Positions 8,127-56,525 of a DNA stretch of 64,000 bases are shown in pieces. Position 1 is the first letter of the stretch, and each line of letters starts with the position of its first letter. The DNA comes from Streptomyces iranensis (GTDB lineage: Bacteria; Actinomycetota; Actinomycetes; Streptomycetales; Streptomycetaceae): assembly GCF_017874715.1 (NCBI RefSeq), contig NZ_JAGGLR010000007.1:248001-312000 (forward strand). Direction: 5' to 3'. The translations under genes and the position numbers were made by a program. Under the pieces are notes generated by a model. That model ran no database searches. It worked only from the letters and a program-made list of their open reading frames with translations, and was not told the origin of the DNA.

Positions 8127-9385
8127 GCACCGGCTTCCTGGGGGATCACGGGGACGGCCGCGCTGATGGCGGTGCCCTCGCCACGGGCGCTTTCGATGTC
8201 CAACGTACCGGCGACCCGGCCCAGCCGGCGCCGCATCGCCACCAGCCCGAGGCCGTGGCCGCCGGAGGTGCCCGCCTCGGCCTCCGCGGCCGCGGGGTCG
8301 AATCCGACGCCGTCGTCGAGTACGTCGAGGACCACCACGTCCTCCATGTACGACAGGGTGATGCCCACCTTCGACGCCCCGGCGTGCTTGGCGATGTTGG
8401 CGAGGGCCTCCTGTGCCACCCGGTAGAGCGTGGCCTCCAGTTCGGCGTGGAGGGGGATGGCGGTCCCGGTCGTCGCGAACGCGACCTTCGGCTCCCGCTC
8501 CTGTGACCAGCCCTCGACCAGCGACTCCAGGGCGTCCGGCAGGGTCCGGGACTCCAGTTGCTCGGGGCGGAGCGCCTGGACCGAACGGCGCGCCTCGGCG
8601 AGGCTGTCCCGGGCCAGATCCTTGGCGGCGACGAGATGGCGGCGCCACACCTGGCGGTCGCCCTCGGCGTGTTCGGCGGCCTCCAGCTGCCGGATGATAC
8701 CGGCCAGCCCCTGGGCGAGGGTGTCATGGATCTCCCCCGCCATCCGCTGACGTTCGTCGAGCACCCCCGCCTCACGCGCCTGGGTGATCAGCTGGGCGTG
8801 GAGTCCGGCGTTCTCGGCGAGCGCGGAGCGGAGCTCGGCCACGGTCCGTTTGCGCCGCTGATGCTGTTCGTTGAGCCGACTCGACAGCAGGTTGATCCAG
8901 CCGATCACCACGGTCTGGAAGACGATGGCGGCGAGATAGCCGACCACCGCGCCGGTCGTGGGCCGCGGGAAGCCGTCCGGCACGGTGTTGACGACGAACG
9001 AGGTGGCCGCCACGGACACCAGCGCCCAGACGGTCGGCAGCAGCACCAGCGCCTGGAGGAACCCGGTGGCGGCGAACAGCATGAACACCTGGTCCCGCGC
9101 CATCAGCGCGGCGGAGAGTGCGAGCAGCCCGGCGAAGTAGACGGCCGTGCGCGCCATGCCGTACGGCTGTCTGCTGCGGCGGCCCGTGGGCAGGGTGTAG
9201 GTGCCCAGGATCCAGACGGCGGCCACGGCCGCGAGGCCGAGCGTGGTGAGCAGCCGCCGGGCCGGTGGCGGGCCGTGGACCAGGCTCAGGACCGTGGACA
9301 GAAACAGCAGAAGGTAGGGCAGCCCTCCGAACAGGATGTCGGAGTGCCGCTCCCACCGTCCGCCGTCGTCCTTGGACGCGCTCAC
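8123..9385 (-). CDS. Membrane histidine kinase (HisKA_3 family)
   Basis: 420 aa. About six hydrophobic segments occupy residues 15-165, then a dimerisation domain with the phospho-accepting His in 'G-E-I-H-D-T-L-A-Q-G-L' and an HATPase domain with 'A-L-A-N-I-A-K-H-A' (N box), 'V-L-D-D-G-V-G-F-D-P' (G1) and 'G-G-H-G-L-G-L-V-A-M-R-R-R' (G2). No extracellular sensor domain is apparent, so it may sense within the membrane, possibly linked to the neighbouring exporter. It starts at GTG 9385, one base after the permease stop, and overlaps the regulator gene by 4 bp. Confidence 0.93.
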   Translation of the reverse strand: MSASKDDGGRWERHSDILFGGLPYLLLFLSTVLSLVHGPPPARRLLTTLGLAAVAAVWILGTYTLPTGRRSRQPYGMARTAVYFAGLLALSAALMARDQVFMLFAATGFLQALVLLPTVWALVSVAATSFVVNTVPDGFPRPTTGAVVGYLAAIVFQTVVIGWINLLSSRLNEQHQRRKRTVAELRSALAENAGLHAQLITQAREAGVLDERQRMAGEIHDTLAQGLAGIIRQLEAAEHAEGDRQVWRRHLVAAKDLARDSLAEARRSVQALRPEQLESRTLPDALESLVEGWSQEREPKVAFATTGTAIPLHAELEATLYRVAQEALANIAKHAGASKVGITLSYMEDVVVLDVLDDGVGFDPAAAEAEAGTSGGHGLGLVAMRRRLGRVAGTLDIESARGEGTAISAAVPVIPQEAGA

Positions 9386-9386
9386 C

Positions 9387-10124
9387 TCACTCCCAGCGGA
9401 ACAGCTTGGCCGCGGCCGCGGTGGCGGCCACCGCGATCACTCCGAGGACGGTCAGGTGCAGCGTCTGCGGCCACTGGTTCTCCCAGGAGTCGCGCAGCGC
9501 CTGGAGCGCGGCACCCAGTGGCGTGTAGTCGCCGATGGTGGACACAGTCTCCGGCAGATCCTCCTTGGGGAGGAAGGCGCCGCCGAAGAAGAGGCTGGGG
9601 AAGAGCAGCGACAGGCCCATCGCGGTGGCCGACTTGCTGCTCGGCGCCACGGCCGCGATCACCAGGCCGATGGAGAACAGCGCCCAGGTGCCGAGGACGA
9701 AGCTCACCAGGAACGCGGGGACGTCACCGGGCAGTTTGGTGTCGAAGGCGGTCTTGCCGACGATGAGCACCAGCACCGCGGAGACCGCCGCGGTGACCAG
9801 GTTGATGAAGAGCTGGGCGAGCAGCAGGTTCCCCGGGTGGATGGGGCTCGCGGCCATGCGCCGCAGGATGCCCTTCTCGCGGTAGGTCGCGAGGGTGGTG
9901 GGCAGCAGGTTGAGGGCCAGCATCGTCAGACACAGCGACATGGCCATCGCGGGGACGAACGCGGCCATCGACGCCTTGGTGGCGGCGTCGTCGTCGGACT
10001 TGGTGGTGACGAAGTGGAAGATGGCCAGCAGCATGATCGGCAGCGCGATGACGAAGAACACCGCGGTGGGATCGCGCAGGAACAGCTTGCTCTCGACGTA
10101 GGTGAGCTTGGTGCGCCCGGACAT
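9387..10124 (-). CDS. ABC-2 type transporter permease
   Basis: 245 aa with about six transmembrane segments (around residues 22-42, 52-75, 100-125, 135-155, 165-185 and 222-240), the layout of DrrB/ABC-2 exporter permeases. The ATPase gene lies 22 bp upstream and the kinase gene 1 bp downstream. In this context drug export or self-protection is likely, but the substrate is inferred only from position. Confidence 0.9.
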   Translation of the reverse strand: MSGRTKLTYVESKLFLRDPTAVFFVIALPIMLLAIFHFVTTKSDDDAATKASMAAFVPAMAMSLCLTMLALNLLPTTLATYREKGILRRMAASPIHPGNLLLAQLFINLVTAAVSAVLVLIVGKTAFDTKLPGDVPAFLVSFVLGTWALFSIGLVIAAVAPSSKSATAMGLSLLFPSLFFGGAFLPKEDLPETVSTIGDYTPLGAALQALRDSWENQWPQTLHLTVLGVIAVAATAAAAKLFRWE

Positions 10125-10146
10125 GGCAGAAGTCTCCTCGGCGGCT

Positions 10147-11061
10147 TTAGTTGGCGGGCTTGGAGCCGGTCAGGGCGACGAAGGCGTCATCGAGACTCGC
10201 CTGCTCCAGGCGGAGTTCGTTCGCCACGATCTGGTTGCGGGCCAGGACGGAGATCACGGCGTAGACGACATTGCCCTTGCCGACCACCGTCACCTGGGAC
10301 CTGGACCGGGTCACACTGCTCACCTCGGGCAGCGAGGTGAGCAGTTCGTCGTCCATCGGGACGGACGGCTTGAAGCGGATGATCTGCTGCTCATCGACCC
10401 GGGACACCAGTCCGGAGGGGGTGTCGAGGGCGACGACCCGGCCGGATTCGATGATGGCGATCCGGTCGCAGAGCCGCTCGGCCTCCTCCATGAAGTGGGT
10501 GACCAGCAGTACGGTCACGTCCTGCTCCCGGACCTTCTCGATCAGCTTCCAGGTCTCGCGCCGGGCGTGCGGGTCGAGCGCGGTGGTCAGCTCGTCGAAG
10601 ACGGCGATCCTGGGCTTGCCGACGAGGGCGAGCGCGATGGACAGCCGCTGCTGCTGGCCGCCGGACAGCGATCCGTACGCCGTGTCGGCCTTGCCGGACA
10701 GGCCCCAGTCCTTGATGAGCTCGCGCCAGTCGACGGGGTCGCGGTAGAAGGTGCTGTAGAGCTCGAGCGCCTCCCACACCTTCATCTTGGGGGGCAGTTC
10801 GCTCTGCTGGAGCTGGATCCCGATGGACTCGCGCAGCTCGGCGAGGTCCTTGTCCTTCAGCGGGTCCAGCCCCATCACGGAGATCTCGCCGCCGTCGCGC
10901 TTGCGCATGCCCTCGATGCACTCCACGGCGGTGGTCTTGCCCGCGCCGTTGGGGCCGAGGATGCCGAAGATCTCACCCTCCTCCACGGAGAAGGACACGT
11001 CCTGTACCGCCACGTGATTGCGGTACTCCTTGCGCAGGTTACTGACCTCGATCAGCGGCAT
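10147..11061 (-). CDS. ABC transporter ATP-binding protein (DrrA-like)
   Basis: 304 aa. Walker A 'G-P-N-G-A-G-K-T-T', signature 'L-S-G-G-Q-Q-Q-R-L', Walker B with following acidic residue in 'I-A-V-F-D-E-L-T-T-A-L-D-P' and the switch His in 'L-V-T-H-F-M'. The C-terminal third is the extra domain typical of drug-exporter ATPases. The frame opens at 11136, but ATG 11061 has a good AGGAGGA site and begins the conserved 'P-L-I-E-V-S-N-L-R-K-E-Y'. First gene of the exporter/two-component operon. Confidence 0.93.
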   Translation of the reverse strand: MPLIEVSNLRKEYRNHVAVQDVSFSVEEGEIFGILGPNGAGKTTAVECIEGMRKRDGGEISVMGLDPLKDKDLAELRESIGIQLQQSELPPKMKVWEALELYSTFYRDPVDWRELIKDWGLSGKADTAYGSLSGGQQQRLSIALALVGKPRIAVFDELTTALDPHARRETWKLIEKVREQDVTVLLVTHFMEEAERLCDRIAIIESGRVVALDTPSGLVSRVDEQQIIRFKPSVPMDDELLTSLPEVSSVTRSRSQVTVVGKGNVVYAVISVLARNQIVANELRLEQASLDDAFVALTGSKPAN

Positions 11062-11163
11062 CGGCCCGGGTCCTCCTCGCTTGGTTCCTTCACTCTTCCA
11101 CCGTAGGAAGCGGATATCCCCGGGGGATCGGCCCATCGGCTGCCCACCGGGCTGATCCTCCCT

Positions 11164-11202
11164 CCACCGACCGGCCGATCGGCCGCATCAACCGATCGGT
11201 GG
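11164..11202. promoter_or_regulatory. Double CCGATCGG palindrome / inverted repeat upstream of ABC operon
   Basis: Two perfect palindromes with the same core, GGCCGATCGGCC (11173-11184) and ACCGATCGGT (11191-11200), have centres 17 bp apart. They are enclosed by the inverted pair CCACCGA (11164-11170) and TCGGTGG (11196-11202). They lie in the 162-bp gap between the epimerase stop and the ATPase start: either an operator for the ABC/two-component operon, the terminator of the long PKS transcript, or both. A further self-complementary ATCCCCGGGGGAT lies near 11115-11128. Confidence 0.4.
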
Positions 11203-11223
11203 ATGGGGGTACGCCGGGCCGGG

Positions 11224-11814
11224 TCACCGGGCGTGCAGCGCCCGGCAGACCTCGTAGGACGGCAGCAGACCGGCCCGTTCGGCCTCGGCCAGCCCGGGGG
11301 CGTTCCGGTCGCGCTCGGAGACCAGGTATTCCAGATCCTTCGGCCAGGGCAGGCCGAGCGCGGGGTCGAAGGGGTCGATCTCGTGCTCGGCGCCCGGGTT
11401 GTACTCCTCCGAGTTGAGGTAGGCCGCCACGGTGTCGTCCCGCAGCGCGATGAACGCGTGGCCGAGGCCCTCCTCCAGATACACCGCCCGGTACGTCACG
11501 GGGTCAAGCCGCACGCTGTCCCAGTGGCCGAAGGTGGGCGAGCCCACCCGCAAGTCCACCACCACATCGAGGAGTTCGCCGCCGACACAGGTCACCATCT
11601 TGGCCTGGCCCGGGGGTACGTCCGCGTAGTGCACCCCGCGGACGGTGCCGCGCCGGGAGACGCTGTGGTGGTTCTGGCCCAGGCGCAGCGGATGGCCGAC
11701 GGCCGCGCAGAAGGCCGATTCGGTGTAGTGGGCGACGAACGCGCCGCGTTCGTCGCGGTGGACGTCCGGGCTGAACTCGTAGGCGCCGGAGACCGCCAGC
11801 TCGCGCACCTTCAC
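11224..11814 (-). CDS. dTDP-4-keto-6-deoxyhexose 3,5- or 5-epimerase (RmlC-like)
   Basis: 196 aa cupin-fold epimerase. Conserved segments: 'R-G-A-F' near residue 23, 'N-H-H-S-V-S-R-R-G-T-V-R-G-V-H-Y' with the catalytic His, 'G-H-A-F-I-A-L', 'Y-L-N-S-E-E-Y-N-P' and the final 'I-D-P-F-D-P-A-L-G-L-P-W-P'. After 2-deoxygenation only C5 need be inverted, converting the D- to the L-sugar series, so 5-epimerase activity is most likely. GTG 11814 overlaps the glycosyltransferase stop (GTGA). Last gene of the PKS run, separated from the other sugar genes. Confidence 0.9.
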   Translation of the reverse strand: MKVRELAVSGAYEFSPDVHRDERGAFVAHYTESAFCAAVGHPLRLGQNHHSVSRRGTVRGVHYADVPPGQAKMVTCVGGELLDVVVDLRVGSPTFGHWDSVRLDPVTYRAVYLEEGLGHAFIALRDDTVAAYLNSEEYNPGAEHEIDPFDPALGLPWPKDLEYLVSERDRNAPGLAEAERAGLLPSYEVCRALHAR

Positions 11815-13064
11815 CGGCCGTGCTCCACGGTGAGCTTCTCCAGCACCGGCACCACGTCGTGCGGGGTGGGGGTGCGCAGGTTCTCCTCGCGCAGCCGCTC
11901 GGCGGTCTCCTTGTACGACGCGTCCTTCAGCAGCCGTTCGACGCTTTCCCGCAGCACCTCGGCGGTCAACTCCGAGGCGTGGACGACGAGTCCGGCACCG
12001 GCCTCGTGCAGGCTGGTCCCCTTGTTCCACCAGTCGGCGTAGCGGATGGTGGGGATGAACTGCGGTACGCCGCCCGCCAGTGCGGTGCCCCAGGAGCCGA
12101 AGCCGCCGTGGTGGATGAGGACCGCGGCGCCGGGCAGCAGGGCGTGCAGCGGAACGAAGTCGACGATGCGGGTGTTGGCGGGGACCTCCTCCAGCGCCTC
12201 GACCTCCTCGGGCGGCAGCGCGGCCACCACGTCGATGTCCATGCTCCCCAGGGTGTCGATCATCTCGGCCACCGGCATGAAGGTGCCGCCCAGGGCGGCC
12301 CGTGCGGAGACCCCGGAGGTCAGCACGACCCGCGGCCGCCCGGGGGTCTCGCGCAGCCAGCCGGGGATGTCGGAGGGGCCGTTGTAGGGCAGATAGCGGA
12401 CCGGGACCCGCCGGAGGGACAGCGGGAGCTGGAGGCTGGTGGGGATCTGGTCGATGGTCCACTGGCCGACCACGACCTCCTCGTCGAAGGTGCGGTCGTA
12501 GCGGGCGAGGATGGAGCCGAGCCAGTCGGCCATCGGGTCCTCGCGGCGCTCCTCGGGCTGCTCGGCGAGGCGGGCCAGGAACACCTCGCGCATCTTCGCG
12601 TAGATGTCGACGCACCACAGCAGCCGGGCGTGGGCGGCGCCCACGACGCGGGCGGCCACCGGGCCCGCGTAGGTGACCGGGTCCCAGATGACCAGGTCCG
12701 GCTGCCAGTGGCGGGCGTAGTCCACCAGCTCGTGCACCATGCAGTCGTTGTAGGTCTGGTACGCGAACATCACGCTGATCTTGAACTTCATCAGCACCTG
12801 TTCCCAGGAGTGCTGATCGAGCTCGGGGGTGGACCAGTCGGAGAGCGGGTTCTCCAGCGACTCGCGGTTCTGCGTCAGCATCTCGTGGAGATTGTGGTCC
12901 TTGCCGACCGAGACGGCCGTCAGACCGGTGCTCTTGATGGACTCGGTCAGCGCGGGGTTGCTGGCGACATGCACCTCGTGGCCGGCCGCGGCCAGCGACC
13001 AGGCGAGCGGGACCATGGTGAACAGGTGTGATTTCTCGGACACCGTCGCGAAAAGGATACGCAT
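11811..13064 (-). CDS. Macrolide glycosyltransferase (GT1, EryCIII/DesVII-like)
   Basis: 417 aa, GT-B fold. N-terminal acceptor domain begins 'M-R-I-L-F-A-T-V-S-E-K-S-H'; the C-terminal donor domain has 'V-D-F-V-P-L-H-A-L-L-P' and 'I-H-H-G-G-F-G-S-W-G-T-A-L' followed by 'G-V-P-Q-F-I-P', the nucleotide-sugar motif. Its sequence style is that of macrolide glycosyltransferases that often need a P450-like partner, but no partner gene is in the window. It is the only glycosyltransferase here, so if the product is elaiophylin it must add 2-deoxy-L-fucose to both halves. ATG 13064 has GAGAG upstream and lies 14 bp after the thioesterase stop. Confidence 0.92.
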   Translation of the reverse strand: MRILFATVSEKSHLFTMVPLAWSLAAAGHEVHVASNPALTESIKSTGLTAVSVGKDHNLHEMLTQNRESLENPLSDWSTPELDQHSWEQVLMKFKISVMFAYQTYNDCMVHELVDYARHWQPDLVIWDPVTYAGPVAARVVGAAHARLLWCVDIYAKMREVFLARLAEQPEERREDPMADWLGSILARYDRTFDEEVVVGQWTIDQIPTSLQLPLSLRRVPVRYLPYNGPSDIPGWLRETPGRPRVVLTSGVSARAALGGTFMPVAEMIDTLGSMDIDVVAALPPEEVEALEEVPANTRIVDFVPLHALLPGAAVLIHHGGFGSWGTALAGGVPQFIPTIRYADWWNKGTSLHEAGAGLVVHASELTAEVLRESVERLLKDASYKETAERLREENLRTPTPHDVVPVLEKLTVEHGR

Positions 13065-13078
13065 CGTCGGTTTCTCTC

Positions 13079-13864
13079 TCAGTCGATGGGTCGTCGGGTG
13101 CGGGCGGTGGCCGCCCGCAGGGTGTCCGTGATGACTCCGGCCACCGCTGCCTTCTGCTCACCCAGGTAGAAGTGGCCGCCGGAGAAGACCTCCAGCCGGA
13201 AGGAGCCCGAGGTGTGCTCCCGCCACCCCGCCATTTCCGGGGCGGCGACGCGGACGTCGCTGTCGCCGGCGAGCCCCACGATGTCGCAGGCCAGCCGGGC
13301 GCCGGGCCGGTATTCGTAGGTCTCGGCCGCCTTGTAGTCGCTGCGGATGGCGGGCAGGGCCAGCCGCAGCAGTTCGGCGTCGCCGAGGATCCGGGAGTCG
13401 GTCCCGCTGACCAGCTGGAGCTCGGCGATCAGCCCGGCGTCGTCGCGCCGGTGGATGCCGAGGCTGCGGTGGTGGGAGGGCGCGGGGCGGCCCGAGGCGA
13501 AGAGCGCCACGGGCACGGTCCCCAGCTCTCCTTCGAGCAGTCTGGCCAGCTCGAACCCGACGCTCGCGCCCATGCTGTGGCCGAACAGCGCGATCGGCCG
13601 GTGTGCCGTGAGCGGCTTCAGCGCCTCGTAGATCTCGCGCGCCAGCTCGTGGATGTCCTCGATGGGCGCGTCATGGCGGCGGTCCTGCCGCCCCGGGTAC
13701 TGGACGGCCAGCGCCTCCACGGACGGCGGCAGCAGCTCGGAGATCGGGAAGTAGAAGCTGGCAGCTCCTCCCGCGTGCGGCAGGCAGACCAGACCGACCT
13801 CGGCCTCCGGGCGCGGATGGAACCTGCGGAACCACAGGCTCTCATCGGTGACGGGCAACGCCAT
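13079..13864 (-). CDS. Type II thioesterase
   Basis: 261 aa alpha/beta hydrolase of the editing thioesterase family: 'C-L-P-H-A-G-G-A-A-S-F' near the N-terminus, nucleophile Ser in 'G-H-S-M-G', Asp in 'L-A-G-D-S-D' and His in 'G-G-H-F-Y-L'. It removes aberrant acyl groups from stalled ACPs. It starts 58 bp after the last PKS gene and precedes the glycosyltransferase in the same run. Confidence 0.94.
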   Translation of the reverse strand: MALPVTDESLWFRRFHPRPEAEVGLVCLPHAGGAASFYFPISELLPPSVEALAVQYPGRQDRRHDAPIEDIHELAREIYEALKPLTAHRPIALFGHSMGASVGFELARLLEGELGTVPVALFASGRPAPSHHRSLGIHRRDDAGLIAELQLVSGTDSRILGDAELLRLALPAIRSDYKAAETYEYRPGARLACDIVGLAGDSDVRVAAPEMAGWREHTSGSFRLEVFSGGHFYLGEQKAAVAGVITDTLRAATARTRRPID

Positions 13865-13922
13865 GATCGTCGTTCCTTATCTGATGCGGGGAGGGCGCCT
13901 GAAACGGGGTGTCCGGGCGGGG

Positions 13923-20261
<6,339 letters not shown>

Positions 20262-20299
20262 CGTTTACCGCCCATCTCTGTGAATTCCAACTCCGTGCA

Positions 20300-30487
<10,188 letters not shown>

Positions 30488-30511
30488 TGTCAGCTCCGCA
30501 GTCGAGTCTCG

Positions 30512-35479
<4,968 letters not shown>

Positions 35480-35543
35480 GGTCGTCAGCTCCTCAAGAGG
35501 GCCGGAACGTCGGTGGCGGCCGGGGCGGTGGCGCGGCGGTTCA

Positions 35544-54391
<18,848 letters not shown>

Positions 54392-54460
54392 CACGACCTC
54401 AGACTCTTCTCTCAGTTGAGATTCCGACGCGACTGGACTGACCATGATCCGGAAGTCGAC

Positions 54461-54525
54461 GGTATGGGGCGGGAGTCGACTCAACCACCCCTAACCGCAT
54501 CCACCCCTAATCCCGGGTGTAGGGG
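54461..54525 (-). promoter_or_regulatory. PKS operon promoter with TAGGGG elements
   Basis: On the coding strand TAGGGGTGG occurs at 54509-54504 and 54493-54488 (core positions, 16 bp apart), with an inverted copy at 54520-54525. The proximal copy is 21 nt upstream of CATACC (54466-54461). Predicted transcription start near 54453, giving a leader of about 60 nt to ATG 54391. No other gap in the eight-gene run down to 11224 exceeds 64 bp, so this is probably the main promoter for 43 kb. Confidence 0.62.
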
Positions 54526-54528
54526 TGG

Positions 54529-55503
54529 TCACATCTTCTTGAGCGGTTCCCACCAACCGCGGTGTGTCATATACCACTTGGCGGTTTCCGCAAGGCCGTG
54601 TCCGAATGACATCTCGGGGCGGTAGCCGAGTTCCGCGGAGATCTTCGCGATGTCCACCGAGTAACGGCGGTCATGACCCTTGCGGTCGGGCACCCGCTCG
54701 ATCAGGGACCGGTCGGCGCCGAGCAGTTCGAGCAGCCGTTCCGTGAGTTCCAGATTGGTCAGCTCGGTGCCGCCGCCGATGTTGTAGACCTCTCCCGGAC
54801 GGCCGTTCTCGGCGACCAGGGCGATACCGCGGCAGTGGTCGTCCACATGCAGCCAGTCCCGGACATTCCCGCCGTCGCCGTAGAGCGGCACCGGTTTGCC
54901 GTACATGAGATTGGTGACGAAGAGCGGAATGACCTTCTCGGGGTGCTGGTACGGGCCGTAGTTGTTGGAGCAGCGGGTCACACAGACGGGCAGTCCGTGG
55001 GTGCGGTGGAAGGCCCGGACCAGCAGATCGGAGGACGCCTTGGAGGCGGAATACGGCGAGTTGGGTTCGAGGGGTTCCTCCTCGCTCCAGGAGCCGCTTT
55101 CGATGGAGCCGTAGACCTCGTCCGTGGAGATGTGGACGAACTTTCCGACCTCCGCGTTCGCGGCCGCGTTGAGGAGAGTGTGAGTGCCCAGGACATTGGT
55201 GCGCACGAATTCCTCGGCGCCGGATATCGAGCGGTCGACATGTGATTCCGCGGCGAAGTGGACCACCAGGTCGGTGTTCCGCAGCAGCTCGCCGACGAGC
55301 TCGCCGTCGCAGATGTCACCGCGCACGAAGCGCAGCCGGGGGCTGTCGGCGACCTCGGCCAGGTTGGCCTCGTTGCCCGCGTAGGTCAGCTTGTCGACCA
55401 CCACGACCTGGGCGTCCGCCCAGGCCGCGTACGCCCCTGTCAAGGTCTGCCGGACGAAGTGGGAGCCGATGAAGCCCGCGCCGCCGGTCACAACTATGCG
55501 CAC
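54529..55503 (-). CDS. rmlB: dTDP-glucose 4,6-dehydratase
   Basis: 324 aa, extended short-chain dehydrogenase. 'G-G-A-G-F-I-G-S-H' binds NAD; 'A-A-E-S-H-V-D-R-S-I' and 'S-T-D-E-V-Y-G-S' with the catalytic Thr-Asp-Glu are family hallmarks; the Y-x-x-x-K is 'Y-S-A-S-K'. It makes dTDP-4-keto-6-deoxyglucose for the sugar pathway. GTG 55503 is chosen because GAAGGG lies 9 nt upstream; a TTG at 55512 is possible. It lies 13 bp after the synthase stop. The 137 bp after its own stop hold the PKS promoter. Confidence 0.95.
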   Translation of the reverse strand: MRIVVTGGAGFIGSHFVRQTLTGAYAAWADAQVVVVDKLTYAGNEANLAEVADSPRLRFVRGDICDGELVGELLRNTDLVVHFAAESHVDRSISGAEEFVRTNVLGTHTLLNAAANAEVGKFVHISTDEVYGSIESGSWSEEEPLEPNSPYSASKASSDLLVRAFHRTHGLPVCVTRCSNNYGPYQHPEKVIPLFVTNLMYGKPVPLYGDGGNVRDWLHVDDHCRGIALVAENGRPGEVYNIGGGTELTNLELTERLLELLGADRSLIERVPDRKGHDRRYSVDIAKISAELGYRPEMSFGHGLAETAKWYMTHRGWWEPLKKM

Positions 55504-55516
55504 TGGAGACAACCCT

Positions 55517-56389
55517 TCAGCGGTTATTGGCCGCGATATCCATCAGATATTGTCCGTAGTCCGTCTTGCTGAGCTCCGCACCGAGCTCATAGCAGGCGGC
55601 GGCGTCGATGAACCCCATGCGGAAGGCTATCTCCTCGAGACAGGCGATCCGTACACCCTGGCGCTGCTCCAGAAGCTGCACATACTGGCCCGCCTGGAGC
55701 AGCGAGTCATGGGTTCCGGTGTCCAGCCAGGCGAATCCCCGGCCGAGCCCCACCAGTCTGGCCTTTCCGCGTTCCAGATAGACGCGGTTGACGTCGGTGA
55801 TCTCCAGTTCGCCGCGTGCGGAGGGCCGTACGTTCTTGGCGATGTCCACGACGTCGTTGTCGTAGAGATACAGACCGGTGATGGCCAGATTGGATCTGGG
55901 GGCGACCGGCTTCTCCTCGAGGGAGATCAACCGGCCCTGCTCATCCATTTCCCCGACGCCGTAGCGCTCGGGGTCCTTGACTCCGTAGCCGAAGAGCACA
56001 CAGCCGTCGACATGGCTTGCCTCATGGTGCAGCATCTTCGAAAACCCGGGCCCGTGGAAGATATTGTCGCCGAGGACCAGCGCCACCTGGTCGTCGCCGA
56101 TGAACTCGGCTCCGATGATGAATGCCTCGGCGATTCCATTGGCCTCGAGCTGCTCGGCGTACTCGATCGAAAGACCCAGCCGGCCGCCGTCGCCGAGAAG
56201 CGCGCGGAACAGCTCCACATGGAGCGGGGTCGAGATGATCTGGATTTCCCTGACGCCGCCGAGCATGAGCACCGACAGCGGGTAATAGATCATCGGCTTG
56301 TTGTAGACGGGAAGGATCTGCTTCGACACCGCATGTGTCAAAGGATGCAGTCGGGTACCGCTTCCTCCGGCGAGGACTATGCCCTTCAT
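55517..56389 (-). CDS. rmlA: dTDP-glucose synthase (glucose-1-phosphate thymidylyltransferase)
   Basis: 290 aa, the usual size. Signature 'G-G-S-G-T-R-L-H-P-L-T' with 'K-Q-I-L-P-V-Y-N-K-P' near the N-terminus, then 'L-G-D-N-I-F-H-G' and 'E-K-P' segments. Makes dTDP-glucose from glucose-1-phosphate and dTTP, the first step to the deoxysugar. ATG 56389 gives the canonical 'M-K-G-I-V-L-A-G-G' start; the frame is open to 56494, but the extension is unlike the family. No clear ribosome site precedes it and a possible -10 (GATAGC, 56405-56400) lies just upstream, so the message may be leaderless. Confidence 0.95.
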   Translation of the reverse strand: MKGIVLAGGSGTRLHPLTHAVSKQILPVYNKPMIYYPLSVLMLGGVREIQIISTPLHVELFRALLGDGGRLGLSIEYAEQLEANGIAEAFIIGAEFIGDDQVALVLGDNIFHGPGFSKMLHHEASHVDGCVLFGYGVKDPERYGVGEMDEQGRLISLEEKPVAPRSNLAITGLYLYDNDVVDIAKNVRPSARGELEITDVNRVYLERGKARLVGLGRGFAWLDTGTHDSLLQAGQYVQLLEQRQGVRIACLEEIAFRMGFIDAAACYELGAELSKTDYGQYLMDIAANNR

Positions 56390-56399
56390 GCGGCCAGAA

Positions 56400-56463
56400 G
56401 CTATCAACGCGGTCAGCCCGCGCTCCAGGTCTGCCGCCGCGATAGGGGGGTAATCAGGGGTGG
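56400..56463 (-). promoter_or_regulatory. rmlAB promoter region with CCCCTA-type elements in reverse orientation
   Basis: The + strand reads TAGGGG at 56443-56448 and CAGGGG at 56455-56460, so relative to rmlA the element is inverted compared with the PKS, ccr and deoxysugar promoters. A possible -10 GATAGC is at 56405-56400. Whether this promoter responds to the same regulator is less clear than for the others. Confidence 0.4.
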
Positions 56464-56473
56464 GCATGGAACA

Positions 56474-56497
56474 GGGGTGGCCACATGCGGCCACCCC
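56474..56497 (-). terminator. Perfect 9-bp inverted repeat after LAL gene (terminator and/or operator)
   Basis: GGGGTGGCC (56474-56482) and GGCCACCCC (56489-56497) form a perfect 9-bp stem with a 6-nt loop, 28 nt past the LAL stop, as expected for its terminator. Both arms also contain the GGGGTGG sequence found in the cluster promoters, and the repeat lies upstream of rmlA, so it may double as a regulator site. Confidence 0.55.
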
Positions 56498-56525
56498 TTC
56501 CGCGGGACATCGCCCACGTCATCGC

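Noticed and set aside
11224..13161. 645-codon frame running from the glycosyltransferase region into the epimerase
   Set aside because: Only the last 196 codons resemble a protein family; the rest is a shadow of the glycosyltransferase. GTG 11814 is the start.
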